The translations under genes were made by a program, and so were the position numbers. From Aeromonas sp. RU39B (GTDB taxonomy: Bacteria > Pseudomonadota > Gammaproteobacteria > Enterobacterales > Aeromonadaceae): a DNA stretch of 64,000 nucleotides. The DNA is taken from contig NZ_FTMJ01000002.1 of the NCBI RefSeq assembly GCF_900156095.1, positions 434,001 to 498,000 on the forward strand. The letters run 5' to 3'. Below are positions 50,904 through 59,476 of the stretch, piece after piece. Within the stretch, counting starts at the first letter, position 1; every line of letters starts with the position of its first letter. The notes beneath the pieces are model-generated. The model was given only the letters and a program-made list of their open reading frames with translations, was not told where the DNA came from and made no database searches.

Positions 50904-51853
50904 AGCAAGAGTGGCGGGGACGGGTTGAGTTTTACCTGTTGGGCTTACTGATGCTGACCGTGGTGGGTTTTAGCTTGCTGATGCCTGGTGTGTTCTGGTC
51001 GGCCAACAACTTCCAGTCGATCGCCTCGCAAATGCCCACGCTGGGACTGCTTGCTCTGGCCATGGCGATCACCATGCTTTGTGGTGGGATCAACCTGTCG
51101 ATCATCGCCACAGCCAACAGCTGCTCTCTGGTAATGGCCTGGGTGGCCGTTCAGTTGGCGCCATCCTTGTCGGCGGTTGCGTTAACCCTATTGGCCGGCG
51201 TGCTCACCGCGCTGGTGATCGGTGCGGCTAATGGTCTTCTGATCGCCGGGCTGCGCGTTTCACCCATTCTGGCCACCCTCGGCATGATGACGCTGCTCAA
51301 GGGGGCCAATATTTTGCTCACCGGCGGCAGTGCCATTGCCAACTATCCGGATTGGGTGCTTTGGCTAAACCGGGCGCAGTGGTTTGGGGTGCCGCTTCCC
51401 ATGTGGCTGTTTTGCGCCGTGGCGGCGCTGCTGTGGCTGGTGCTTGAACGCAGTCGCCTCGGCCGTTTCATCTATTTGATAGGCGCTAATGAGCGCGCTT
51501 GCCATTACGCCGGTATCAACACCCGCCGCGCCTTGCTGATGGTGTATGTGCTCTCGGCGCTGCTTTGCTGCGTGGCTGCATTCTTGATGATGTCCAAGCT
51601 CAACTCGGCCAAGGCCACCTACGGAGAGTCCTACCTGCTGGTGTCGATTTTGGCCGCAGTACTCGGCGGGGTGAACCCGGATGGCGGGGCAGGGCGGGTG
51701 GTGGGGATGATCCTGGCGCTGGTACTGCTGCAGCTTATCGAAAGTGGTTTCAATATCCTGGGCGTCAGCCCCTATCTGACCATGGCGCTCTGGGGCGCCC
51801 TATTGCTGGCCTTTATCTGGCTGAAAGGACGCGGGGATCCGCAGCACGCCTAG
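50900..51853 (+). CDS. Sugar ABC transporter permease 2 (CUT2)
   Basis: 317 residues from ATG at 50900 (MKQEWRGRVEFYLLGLLML). About eight to ten membrane helices of the BPD_transp_2 family, with LAMAITMLCGGINLSI and AAVLGGVNPDGGAGRVVG. Two unlike permeases with a two-domain ATPase and binding protein match the LsrBACD and RhaSTPQ arrangements. The operon ends here at a terminator. No sugar kinase or isomerase is linked. Confidence 0.94.
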   Translation: MKQEWRGRVEFYLLGLLMLTVVGFSLLMPGVFWSANNFQSIASQMPTLGLLALAMAITMLCGGINLSIIATANSCSLVMAWVAVQLAPSLSAVALTLLAGVLTALVIGAANGLLIAGLRVSPILATLGMMTLLKGANILLTGGSAIANYPDWVLWLNRAQWFGVPLPMWLFCAVAALLWLVLERSRLGRFIYLIGANERACHYAGINTRRALLMVYVLSALLCCVAAFLMMSKLNSAKATYGESYLLVSILAAVLGGVNPDGGAGRVVGMILALVLLQLIESGFNILGVSPYLTMALWGALLLAFIWLKGRGDPQHA

Positions 51854-51874
51854 CATCATCACATTGGATAAATT

Positions 51875-51897
51875 GGGGCCATATTGGCCTCTTTTTT
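51875..51897 (+). terminator. Rho-independent terminator of the ABC operon
   Basis: GGGGCC-ATATT-GGCCTC with six T residues, 21 bases after the last permease stop. Confidence 0.82.
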
Positions 51898-51981
51898 ATG
51901 CAACCAGGAGCGCGCTAACACTCACTGCTGGATAAATCGCCATCCGGAAGGCGAGCAGCCTATAAGGGGTTGATTGATATT

Positions 51982-52000
51982 GATAATGACTCTCATTGGG
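51982..52000 (+). promoter_or_regulatory. Fur box upstream of tonB
   Basis: GATAATGACTCTCATTGGG matches the Fur consensus GATAATGATWATCATTATC at about 14 of 19 positions, mainly the central GATAATGA...TCATT. It is 58 bases before the tonB ATG and points to iron-dependent repression of tonB-exbB-exbD. Confidence 0.7.
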
Positions 52001-52057
52001 AGTAGAGTGTCGTTCTTCATAAAGCTCGGTTAGTCAGTGGCGTACGAGGTAGTGGTA

Positions 52058-52783
52058 ATGAGTGGCATGGCAGAACGGGCAACCAAGTTGATGTGTGGCG
52101 GGGTTGCGCTCGCGCTGCACGGCGCAGCTGCGTTTGGGCTCTACCACGGATCGGAAACATTGCCCGAGCCTATTCCCCAGCCAACCGTGTTGTCTGCCCG
52201 TTGGGAGGCCCCACCGGCACCTGTTGAAAAACCAGCGCCTCCTGCTTTGGCGCCAACACCTGTGCCGGTTAAACCGGAGCCCAAGGTTGAGCCGGTGACA
52301 CCGCCGCCGCCCAAGCCCCCCAAACCGGTAAAACCGATAAAGCAGCCCAAGCCTAAGGTGCAGAAGCTTGCCTCAACCTCGACGCAGCCACACCGCGAGC
52401 TGGCGCAAGTGGAGTCCAAGGCACCGGTGGCAGCCAAGCCCGCCCCGGTCACGCCGGTTGCCGCAGCATCGGCGCCGGCCAAGACCAGCGCTAGCGGCAC
52501 CAGTGCACCCATTGGGCGCTCGGCGGCACTCAATAACCCGGAGCCGGGTTACCCACCGGCCTCACGGCGACTCGGTGAAGAGGGCAAGGTGGTGCTGCGG
52601 GTACAAGTTTCCGCTGACGGTGAACCGCTGGAGGTAGACGTTGCCACCAGCAGTGGTTTCCGCCGGCTTGATATCGAGGCGCGTCGCACCATCGCGCGCT
52701 GGCGTTTTATACCGGCCAAGAAGGATGGCAAACCCATTCCTGGCTCGGCCAATGTCACCATCATCTTCAAACTGAGAAAGTGA
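52058..52783 (+). CDS. tonB: Energy transducer TonB
   Basis: 241 residues from ATG at 52058 (GAGG at 52046-52049); a GTG 21 bases upstream has a poorer ribosome site. One N-terminal membrane helix (about 12-30, CGGVALALHGAAAFGL) is followed by a long proline/lysine-rich periplasmic linker (about 40-125) and the C-terminal TonB domain with EPGYPPASRRLGEEGKVVL and ARRTIARWRFIPA. TonB passes proton-motive energy from ExbB/ExbD to outer-membrane receptors for iron chelates. The three genes overlap or nearly touch. Confidence 0.95.
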   Translation: MSGMAERATKLMCGGVALALHGAAAFGLYHGSETLPEPIPQPTVLSARWEAPPAPVEKPAPPALAPTPVPVKPEPKVEPVTPPPPKPPKPVKPIKQPKPKVQKLASTSTQPHRELAQVESKAPVAAKPAPVTPVAAASAPAKTSASGTSAPIGRSAALNNPEPGYPPASRRLGEEGKVVLRVQVSADGEPLEVDVATSSGFRRLDIEARRTIARWRFIPAKKDGKPIPGSANVTIIFKLRK

Positions 52784-52786
52784 TTC

Positions 52787-53566
52787 ATGGATATGACCTC
52801 TACAAGTGCAGCGCTTGCGACTGCTCCGCTCTCCACTGCGAGCTCAGCCCTGGCAACCGCGCCGGTCACCCAGCCGGCCACACCCTTGATGGGGTGGGAG
52901 CACCTTGTCAACCAAAGCTCCCCGATTGGACTGACCCCGCTGGTGCTGCTCTGCCTTATGTCGGTCGGCACCCTCTATTACGTGCTTTACAAGGTGTGGG
53001 TATCCAGTCGTGAGCGTCATCATGGTCGCCGTTTCTTAAACGCCTTCTGGCAATGTCGCTCGGTGGAGGATGTGCGTGCGGTGGTCTCCTCCCAGCATGC
53101 CTACGGTCGCCTGACCCAGGCGGCATTGAGCGCAGCCGATCAGCTTAGCACAGCCCAGAGCGAGCAGACCGCCGTGGCGCTGGGCTCGAGTGATGAGTTT
53201 TTGTTGCGGGCGCTGCGTCAAGCCATTGCCGAAGAGCGTCTGCGCAGTGAGTCCGGTCTGACCTTCCTTGCGTCGGTCGGCTCGGCGGCACCGTTTGTCG
53301 GTTTGTTCGGGACCGTATGGGGCATCTACCACGCCCTGCTGGCCATTGGGGCCGCCGGTCAGAGCAGTCTCGATAAGGTGGCCGGTCCCGTGGGGGAAGC
53401 GTTGATCATGACCGGTTTCGGTTTGGCAGTCGCACTGCCGGCAGTGCTGGTCTACAACGCCTTTGTGCGTCGTAACCGGGTGTTCATGGCAACCCTCGAC
53501 GGGTTTGCCCATGACCTGTTTGCCCTGCTGGCAACCGGCTTTCAGCCAGCCACAGGCAACAAGTAA
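52787..53566 (+). CDS. exbB: TonB-system proton channel subunit ExbB
   Basis: 259 residues. A hydrophilic, threonine/alanine-rich N-terminal segment of about 45 residues precedes three membrane helices (about 49-70, 155-180 and 195-225) of the MotA/TolQ/ExbB family. SAAPFVGLFGTVWGI and EALIMTGFGLAVALPAVLVYN are the signature helices. With ExbD it forms the inner-membrane motor powering TonB. It starts 3 bases after the tonB stop. No signal cleavage is predicted; the leading segment is longer than in TolQ. Confidence 0.95.
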   Translation: MDMTSTSAALATAPLSTASSALATAPVTQPATPLMGWEHLVNQSSPIGLTPLVLLCLMSVGTLYYVLYKVWVSSRERHHGRRFLNAFWQCRSVEDVRAVVSSQHAYGRLTQAALSAADQLSTAQSEQTAVALGSSDEFLLRALRQAIAEERLRSESGLTFLASVGSAAPFVGLFGTVWGIYHALLAIGAAGQSSLDKVAGPVGEALIMTGFGLAVALPAVLVYNAFVRRNRVFMATLDGFAHDLFALLATGFQPATGNK

Positions 53567-53580
53567 TCCAGGAGGATCGT

Positions 53581-54009
53581 ATGGCATTTGGCAATCTTTC
53601 TAGTGATGGTGGTGAAGAGGGCGGTCTGCAGTCCGAGATCAACATGATCCCGATGATTGACGTTATGCTGGTGCTGCTGATCGTCTTTATGATCACGGCG
53701 CCGCTGCTGACCAATGCGGTCAAACTCGAGTTGCCGCAGGCCACCAGCCAGGTCAATGAAGTGCAGCCTAAAGACATCACCTTGTCGGTGACCGCGGATG
53801 GCGTGCGGCACTGGAATGGCAAGGAGGTGGATGAGGCGCAGCTGCTCACCCTGATGCAGGCGGCAGCCAAAGAGAACCCGCTGCCGGAGCTGCAACTGCA
53901 GGTAGACAAGAGCGTCGAGTATGGCGAAGTGGCCATGCTGATGGCGCAGGCCTCCCAGCAAGGGCTCGACAAGCTGGCATTTGTCAGCGCGCCGAAGGAA
54001 ACCCAGTAA
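53581..54009 (+). CDS. exbD: TonB-system protein ExbD
   Basis: 142 residues. One membrane helix (about 21-42) follows EINMIPMIDVML, in which the conserved aspartate carries protons. A periplasmic domain completes the protein. GGAGGATCGT precedes the ATG. It is the third gene of the Fur-controlled tonB-exbB-exbD operon. The terminator after it is shared with the facing chemoreceptor gene. Confidence 0.95.
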   Translation: MAFGNLSSDGGEEGGLQSEINMIPMIDVMLVLLIVFMITAPLLTNAVKLELPQATSQVNEVQPKDITLSVTADGVRHWNGKEVDEAQLLTLMQAAAKENPLPELQLQVDKSVEYGEVAMLMAQASQQGLDKLAFVSAPKETQ

Positions 54010-54040
54010 GCGCTTGTATCACCAAGTTTGACCATGAGAG

Positions 54041-54070
54041 CGGGGCCGCAGTGCGGCCCCGTTGTTGGTT
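54041..54070. terminator. Hairpin between exbD and the chemoreceptor gene
   Basis: CGGGGCCGC-AGT-GCGGCCCCG (54041-54061) is a 9-bp GC stem between convergent genes. The T-run on the plus side is weak (GTTGTTGGTTT). Confidence 0.65.
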
Positions 54071-54086
54071 TAACAGATGCCAGCCA

Positions 54087-55715
54087 TCAGACCCGGAATT
54101 TTTTAACCCGTCCCGAGAGTTGCCCGGTCAAGGATTCCATCTGCTGACCGCACTGGCTGACCGAGTTGGAGATGCGGTGCGCCTCTTCGGTCAATTCGCT
54201 TAACTGTGACATCCCCTGATTGATCTCGTTCATCACCAGGCTCTGCTGCTCGGTGGCAGAGGCAATCTGCACGTTCATCTCCTGCACCTGGCCAACCAGA
54301 CCCTGAATGTCGCTGAAGGTGCCGCGCATCTGGCCGGTCATCTTGACCGACGCCTGCATCTGCTCAAACCCGCTCTCCATGGCGGCTACCGCATTGGCCA
54401 CCTGCTGCTTAAGTGAGCTGATCATCTTCTGGATATCTTCCGTCGAGTTCTGGGTGCGACCGGCCAGAGTGCGTACTTCATCGGCAACCACCGCAAAGCC
54501 ACGACCTTGATCGCCCGCTCGGGCGGCTTCGATGGCTGCATTAAGGGCCAGCAAGTTGGTCTGCTCGGCAATGCCGCGAATCACATCGAGCACCGAGGTG
54601 ATGCGCTCGGACTCGGCCGCCAGCTGGGTAACGATTTGCCCGGCATTTTGCACACTGGCAGATAAACGGTTATTCATTGCGATGTTCTCTTCGAGCAGCT
54701 CCATCCCCTGATTGGCGGCGGCTTGGGCATCCTGGCTCTGGGCGGAGGTTTGCTGGGCATGCTGGGAGATATCGTTGATGGCATGACCGATTTCGGTAAA
54801 GGCGGTCACCAGGGTATTGAGCTGGGCATGCTGGCGGTCACTGATGACTTCGGCATCGTGCACGATTCTGCCAAGGCCGCTACTCTGATCGCCAAGATGA
54901 CCCACATCGCTTATCACATCGCGGATCAGGTGCTGCAGCTGATCAAGCAGACGGTTAAGGCTGCCAGAGAGCTGGCCAAGCTCATCCCCGGTCTTGATGG
55001 GAATGCGGCTCACCAAATCCCCTTCGCCTTGGCTGATATCGTCAATCTTGCCGCGCACTTCATTGACGGCGGTGACGATCATGCGCGGGTTGACGTAGCT
55101 CAAAATGAGGCCGATCAGCACTGAGATGGCGGCGATGATCAGGGTGATGTGTTGACGGCTGTCGACCACAGCTTGAGAGTCTGACTGCATCTGTTCAGTC
55201 AGTGTGCCAGCCAGTTCACCTGCGAGGTTGTACTGCTCGCGCAGGGTCGAGAAGGGATCGGACATCGCCTGCTGCTGTGCCACTGCCTCGGCCTGTTTTC
55301 CGGCTTGCAGCAAGGTAAAGACTTCACTTGCCCCTTTGTTCCAGCTCGCAAACAAGGTTTCAAACGATGTGAGTTGACCCGCGACGCTCGGATAGGGCGT
55401 AAGCAGGTCGAGGAACTTGTGCATGCGGTCATAGGCCTGTTTGACGTTCTCGTCATAGTCTTCGCGTGCCTTGGCCAAGGCATCGGCGTTGTTGAGTAGC
55501 AGGGCCTCCTGCACGGCGGTCAATGCCTGATACAGGTCGCGGTCTGCGTTAAGCACCGCCTCTTCGGCCGGGAACATACGAACGGCGATATTGGCCGTGT
55601 TAGCCTCAAGGGCCGTCATGGCCCGGTAGTTGATGACGCTGCTAATGAGCAGCAGCAGGGTGAGCAGCACCAGGCCTGCGCCAACCTTGATGCGGATGCT
55701 GGTTGATTTTTGCAT
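54087..55715 (-). CDS. Methyl-accepting chemotaxis protein
   Basis: 542 residues from ATG at 55715 (AAGGTAGC upstream); a longer frame from 55874 is not supported. The first membrane helix is about 10-32, then a periplasmic four-helix sensor of about 150 residues, a second helix near 188-208, a HAMP region, and the signalling domain with the conserved tip [20 protein letters not shown]. It detects an unknown ligand and controls CheA and flagellar turning. No C-terminal CheR-binding pentapeptide is present. It is not linked to other chemotaxis genes. Confidence 0.94.
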   Translation of the reverse strand: MQKSTSIRIKVGAGLVLLTLLLLISSVINYRAMTALEANTANIAVRMFPAEEAVLNADRDLYQALTAVQEALLLNNADALAKAREDYDENVKQAYDRMHKFLDLLTPYPSVAGQLTSFETLFASWNKGASEVFTLLQAGKQAEAVAQQQAMSDPFSTLREQYNLAGELAGTLTEQMQSDSQAVVDSRQHITLIIAAISVLIGLILSYVNPRMIVTAVNEVRGKIDDISQGEGDLVSRIPIKTGDELGQLSGSLNRLLDQLQHLIRDVISDVGHLGDQSSGLGRIVHDAEVISDRQHAQLNTLVTAFTEIGHAINDISQHAQQTSAQSQDAQAAANQGMELLEENIAMNNRLSASVQNAGQIVTQLAAESERITSVLDVIRGIAEQTNLLALNAAIEAARAGDQGRGFAVVADEVRTLAGRTQNSTEDIQKMISSLKQQVANAVAAMESGFEQMQASVKMTGQMRGTFSDIQGLVGQVQEMNVQIASATEQQSLVMNEINQGMSQLSELTEEAHRISNSVSQCGQQMESLTGQLSGRVKKFRV

Positions 55716-55984
55716 ATAGCTACCTTTCAGTGTGGTGGACCCTGCTGTCTCACTGACTGGCTGACAGCCTGACAATGAGAGTGAATCAATGTTCGTGCCA
55801 AAATACAGACGCATATGAGAAGGGAGTGCCATCCGGGCTTGAGCATGGGCCAGAAGGTCTGCCCACTGTGGCAAATATCACTCTGGCCCCAGTCAGAGCA
55901 GGTGACGGCGGACATCCTGCTGCGAGCCCTGAGGAGCAGGCAGACTGAGAAAAGGTGAGGGGGTTGCAGCGCAACACAAGTTTA

Positions 55985-56000
55985 CTGTATATATATACAG
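55985..56000 (+). promoter_or_regulatory. LexA (SOS) box upstream of dinI
   Basis: CTGTATATATATACAG is an exact CTGT-N8-ACAG box with the preferred alternating AT centre. It lies 31-46 bases before the dinI-like ATG. Nothing else was found in the 315-base gap 55716-56030. Confidence 0.9.
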
Positions 56001-56030
56001 GCAATATGCGTTGCAATTTGAGAGGACACG

Positions 56031-56279
56031 ATGAAAATTGAAATCATCCTGGATCGACGCCAATCGATTTCTCCTGCCGTGCAGGAGGCACTTTATCAAG
56101 CCCTGCTTGAGCGCCTTAGCGAACGTTATCCCGATATCTCGCTGCGCATTGCGGTCGGCAGCGCCATGGCTCTGAATGTCTCGCGCGCAACCAGCGATGA
56201 TAAAGAGGCCGCCATTGAGTTGGTGCAATCGGTCTGGGAGGATGCCGATAGCTGGATGCCAGAGGCCGAGCTGGCATGA
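56031..56279 (+). CDS. dinI: DinI family DNA damage-inducible protein
   Basis: 82 residues, matching the DinI length and pattern: MKIEIILDRRQSISPAVQEALYQ, then RLSERYPDISLRIAVGS and a C-terminal acidic helix ELVQSVWEDADSW. DinI binds RecA and stabilises or tunes the RecA filament in the SOS response. The perfect LexA box upstream supports this. A single gene with a short downstream gap to the convergent DUF2927 gene. Confidence 0.93.
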   Translation: MKIEIILDRRQSISPAVQEALYQALLERLSERYPDISLRIAVGSAMALNVSRATSDDKEAAIELVQSVWEDADSWMPEAELA

Positions 56280-56389
56280 TCGTGCTCTGGCCGAGGGCGT
56301 CGGGTAAAGAGTGAATCGGATAAAGAGCGAATCGGATAAACAGTGGGCGGTATCAATAGACTAAAGGCGCTGTGACAGCGCCTGCATGA

Positions 56390-57163
56390 TTACATCCCGG
56401 CCCACTGCTTAAGGCTGCCAGCTTGCACCCGCAAGGGGGCAGCATCAATCTCTCCCTCTTGGCGAAGGCGGGCCAGCACGGCGGGTAGCGCCTTTTGCAC
56501 GGCCTTGACATCCATACCGCTTTTTAACTCAGGGGCATAGAGGATCCGCAGCAGCAGGTAGTCGAGTGGAGAGAGAAAACTATCGATACTGTGGTCGTTG
56601 AAGACCGAGGGGAAGACCTGATCCGAGTCGTTAGGCAGCCCCATCACCTGAGTGATCTCCTCGACGACACAATCTAAAAAGCGTCCCTTGTCGCGGGCTC
56701 GATCAGTGGGGATCAGCACGCTGGCTCTACTTAGCGCGCCACGCTTACCGACTTTGAACTGTCCAAGACACAGCCCATCACCGAGCGCAGCACTCACCTG
56801 ATGACCTTGGCCCATCAGGGTTTGTGCCCAGCGAGGGATCTCTGCTTGTCGGGTCATGACGATCACCAGATTGGCACTTTCCCGTGCACTTACCGGCTGA
56901 ACGGGGACGCCAGTGATGCGCGATAGATGCTCAAGCTGCACGCGAACCACCTCTTGTTGCAGCGACAAATCGCCACTTTCGTTGACCAGAAAGTAGCGCA
57001 CCGGTTGCTCCCAACGCGTCAGGCGCGCCATGGCGCCGGGCTGGTATTCGCGTTTAAGCGCCACAGTTAAGAAACTGTTCGCCAGATAGCTCTCTTGCTG
57101 CCAGTGTTCGGTCGCGCTTGCCATGGAAAGGGGCAATAGCAAAAGCCAGAGCAGTGCCCGCAT
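56390..57163 (-). CDS. DUF2927 domain-containing secreted protein
   Basis: 257 residues from ATG at 57163 (AAGGAG 8 bases upstream); an upstream in-frame start is rejected. A signal peptide ends near SMASA (about residue 17). The DUF2927 domain covers most of the rest, with ESANLVIVMTR, CVVEEITQVMGLPND and FLSPLDYLLLRILYAPELKSGM. The EEITQ...ND-like segment resembles the metal-binding region of related peptidase folds, and a protease role has been suggested for the family without proof. It lies 2 bases downstream of the YgjP-type gene. Confidence 0.85.
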   Translation of the reverse strand: MRALLWLLLLPLSMASATEHWQQESYLANSFLTVALKREYQPGAMARLTRWEQPVRYFLVNESGDLSLQQEVVRVQLEHLSRITGVPVQPVSARESANLVIVMTRQAEIPRWAQTLMGQGHQVSAALGDGLCLGQFKVGKRGALSRASVLIPTDRARDKGRFLDCVVEEITQVMGLPNDSDQVFPSVFNDHSIDSFLSPLDYLLLRILYAPELKSGMDVKAVQKALPAVLARLRQEGEIDAAPLRVQAGSLKQWAGM

Positions 57164-57165
57164 GA

Positions 57166-57660
57166 TTACTCCTTGGTGAGGGCACGCCAGGTAAGCCACA
57201 GGCGCGCATCAAATTCCCATTGATGATAATCGGGCGCCATGTGTTGGCACAGTTGGTAAAAGGCCTTGTTGTGCTCTTTTTCACGCAGGTGTGCCAGCTC
57301 GTGCACCACGATCATCTCCAGAAACTGTGGTGGCGCCTCGCGAAACAGGCTGGCGATACGAATTTCGTTGCGCGTTTTAAGTTTGCTGCCTTGTACCCGA
57401 TTGACGTAACTGTGCAGGCCCAGAGCGTCTTTGAGAATGTGGATCTTGCCGTCATAGACCACTTTGGCCAAGGGGGCGGCACTTTTCAGATAACGGGATT
57501 TGAGCCCCTGGGTGTAATCGGCCAGTGCCCGATCACTCTGGATTTGGTGGCGATCAGGGTAGCGTTTGGTAAGCACCGCACCGAGCTTATCGTGTTCAAT
57601 CAATTGGCGCACCTGCGCCAGCAGGGATTCAGGGTAACCGGCAAGATAGGGAAGTTGCAT
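57166..57660 (-). CDS. YgjP-like metallopeptidase-domain protein (DUF45)
   Basis: 164 residues from ATG at 57660 (MQLPYLAGYPESLLAQVRQL); a TTG 27 bases upstream is possible because the ribosome site for the ATG is poor. The zinc motif is VVHELAHLREKEHNKAFY (HExxH plus a later histidine), typical of the DUF45/M48-like YgjP family. A cytosolic zinc protein with unknown substrate. It is almost adjacent to the secreted DUF2927 gene on the same strand, so they form a likely two-gene operon. Confidence 0.87.
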   Translation of the reverse strand: MQLPYLAGYPESLLAQVRQLIEHDKLGAVLTKRYPDRHQIQSDRALADYTQGLKSRYLKSAAPLAKVVYDGKIHILKDALGLHSYVNRVQGSKLKTRNEIRIASLFREAPPQFLEMIVVHELAHLREKEHNKAFYQLCQHMAPDYHQWEFDARLWLTWRALTKE

Positions 57661-57699
57661 AGAGAGTATCAGGGCCTGCCGTAGCAAGCCCTGCCTGGA

Positions 57700-59349
57700 T
57701 TAACGGCGTTCGTACAGTCCATCGGCTACCTGCTGGTAGTGATCGAGCACGTAGAGATAGAAAGATTGGGTAGACGGCGGTTGCTTGGCCAATGAGGCCA
57801 CAATCTCGTCGAGTTTTTTCTGGTTGGTAATGATAAAGCGCGGCTGGGTCTGTTTGAGCTGATCCAGCACCCGGGAGCGCACATCATACGGTGGATTGAC
57901 GTTGGCAAAGAACAGGTAGGCCGAGGCCGGGGTTTGGTCCGTCCACAGATAATATTGCGGCCAGGTGCCATCGACCCAGAGGGTATCGCCAGGCGTGCTC
58001 TTCTCGAGGATCTTATCCACGCGCACCTGAGCCGGCGGATTGAAGGGGCGACCACGTTCGGTACCGTCCCAGACGTTGTCGGCGATAACCAGCAGCATAG
58101 CGAGGCTTGCCAACCAAGGCATCAGGTTACGTACATCCCACGCGCGCCAGAGCGGCACCACCACCAATACAGGCAGTGCCCACAGCAGACTCACACCAAG
58201 GACTTCACGCACCCGCTCCAAAGACCACTCCTTGGTGCTCCAGCCAAAACCCAGTTGCTGCGCCATCAGCCAGGCGGCGGTAAGAGCCAGACTGCCGACA
58301 CACAGCAGTGCCAGACCGTCGGCGTTATCTTTACTGCGCTCGAGCAGGCAAGCCAGTGGCAGCAGGCCCAGTTGCAGATAGAGCACATCGTAGTGATCGA
58401 ACACATGGCCCGATACCGAGTTGGCTACCAGCGTAAACAACACGCCGAGCAACGTAGCCATCATTACCGGCATACTCCAGTGCCACTGGCGGGTCAGCAT
58501 CAGCACCACATAAGCCGGCAGCAGCATGATAAGACCGGTACGAAACAGGCCTACTGCGCCCACGGCCAGCGAGTTGCCATTGCCGTAACTGCCTTCAAAG
58601 AAGATGGCGAAGGAGTAGTAGCGAAACGCCTCAAGCACGCCGTGGTAGTGGAAGTAGGCGAGCAGCGGCCCACCGACCAATGCCAGACCGAGCAGGCTCG
58701 AGAGCAGCAGTAACAGTGCGCTGCGCCATTGCTGCTGGCTGACCCAGAGCATAAACAGTACCAGATACCAGGCACCCCACAGGCCGCCATTATTGAGGCG
58801 CATCCAGGCCACCAGTGCAAAGGTGACGGCGGCGACCAGTGCCGGGAAGGGGCGAAAACGGCCATCAAGCAGCAGGGTAATGAAGGCCCATTGACCGATC
58901 AGGGCCAGATGGAACGTCCAGTCCTCGGTCATGTTGCCGTAGTAATAACGGGTGCCGTAGAGGGCTATCAGCGCCAGCAGGGCGCCAAAACGCGGCCGGT
59001 TAGACAGGCCCAGCTGTTCAAGGGCGTGCCAGCTTGCCATCAGCCCAAGCCAGCAGGTGAGCCACTCCAGCCCCCAGATCCCGCGAAAACCACCCAGCAG
59101 ATAGCCAAGGGCATCAATGGCGAAGATCATCGGGCCCTTGATATCAATCATGTCCCGATAGAGCACACCGCCTTGCGCCCACATCTTGCCCATGACGGCA
59201 AACAGTGAGGCATCAAATCCCGGCGCCATGCCATAAAAAAGTGGATTGCGCAGACAGAACAGCAAAGCCAACAACGCGGTGCCGATCACGGCGGTGGGCG
59301 TCAGGATCGGGTTATGACGGGGAGGGGCAAGACGCATCGGGCGATTCAT
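57700..59349 (-). CDS. Polytopic membrane protein, GT-C glycosyltransferase-like
   Basis: 549 residues with about eleven membrane helices. The first periplasmic loop carries GFDASLFAVMGKMWAQGGVLYRD and MIDIKGPMIFAIDALG, which fits the acidic catalytic loop of GT-C (PMT/ArnT-type) transferases. A soluble C-terminal part (about 440-549) has STPGDTLWVDGTWPQYYLW. It may transfer a sugar from a lipid carrier to a cell-surface molecule. I cannot name the substrate. It is single, with no surface-polysaccharide genes nearby. Confidence 0.75.
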   Translation of the reverse strand: MNRPMRLAPPRHNPILTPTAVIGTALLALLFCLRNPLFYGMAPGFDASLFAVMGKMWAQGGVLYRDMIDIKGPMIFAIDALGYLLGGFRGIWGLEWLTCWLGLMASWHALEQLGLSNRPRFGALLALIALYGTRYYYGNMTEDWTFHLALIGQWAFITLLLDGRFRPFPALVAAVTFALVAWMRLNNGGLWGAWYLVLFMLWVSQQQWRSALLLLLSSLLGLALVGGPLLAYFHYHGVLEAFRYYSFAIFFEGSYGNGNSLAVGAVGLFRTGLIMLLPAYVVLMLTRQWHWSMPVMMATLLGVLFTLVANSVSGHVFDHYDVLYLQLGLLPLACLLERSKDNADGLALLCVGSLALTAAWLMAQQLGFGWSTKEWSLERVREVLGVSLLWALPVLVVVPLWRAWDVRNLMPWLASLAMLLVIADNVWDGTERGRPFNPPAQVRVDKILEKSTPGDTLWVDGTWPQYYLWTDQTPASAYLFFANVNPPYDVRSRVLDQLKQTQPRFIITNQKKLDEIVASLAKQPPSTQSFYLYVLDHYQQVADGLYERR

Positions 59350-59476
59350 GGGGCGGTATGCTATCCATCAAGGCTTGAAAGGTGCGGCTATCTTGCCGAT
59401 CCTGGCCCCGTGTGACAATGGGGATCCCCCCATTTCTTCCTGCTTTTTCTACCCCATCGCCCATAGCTGGGTGGGT

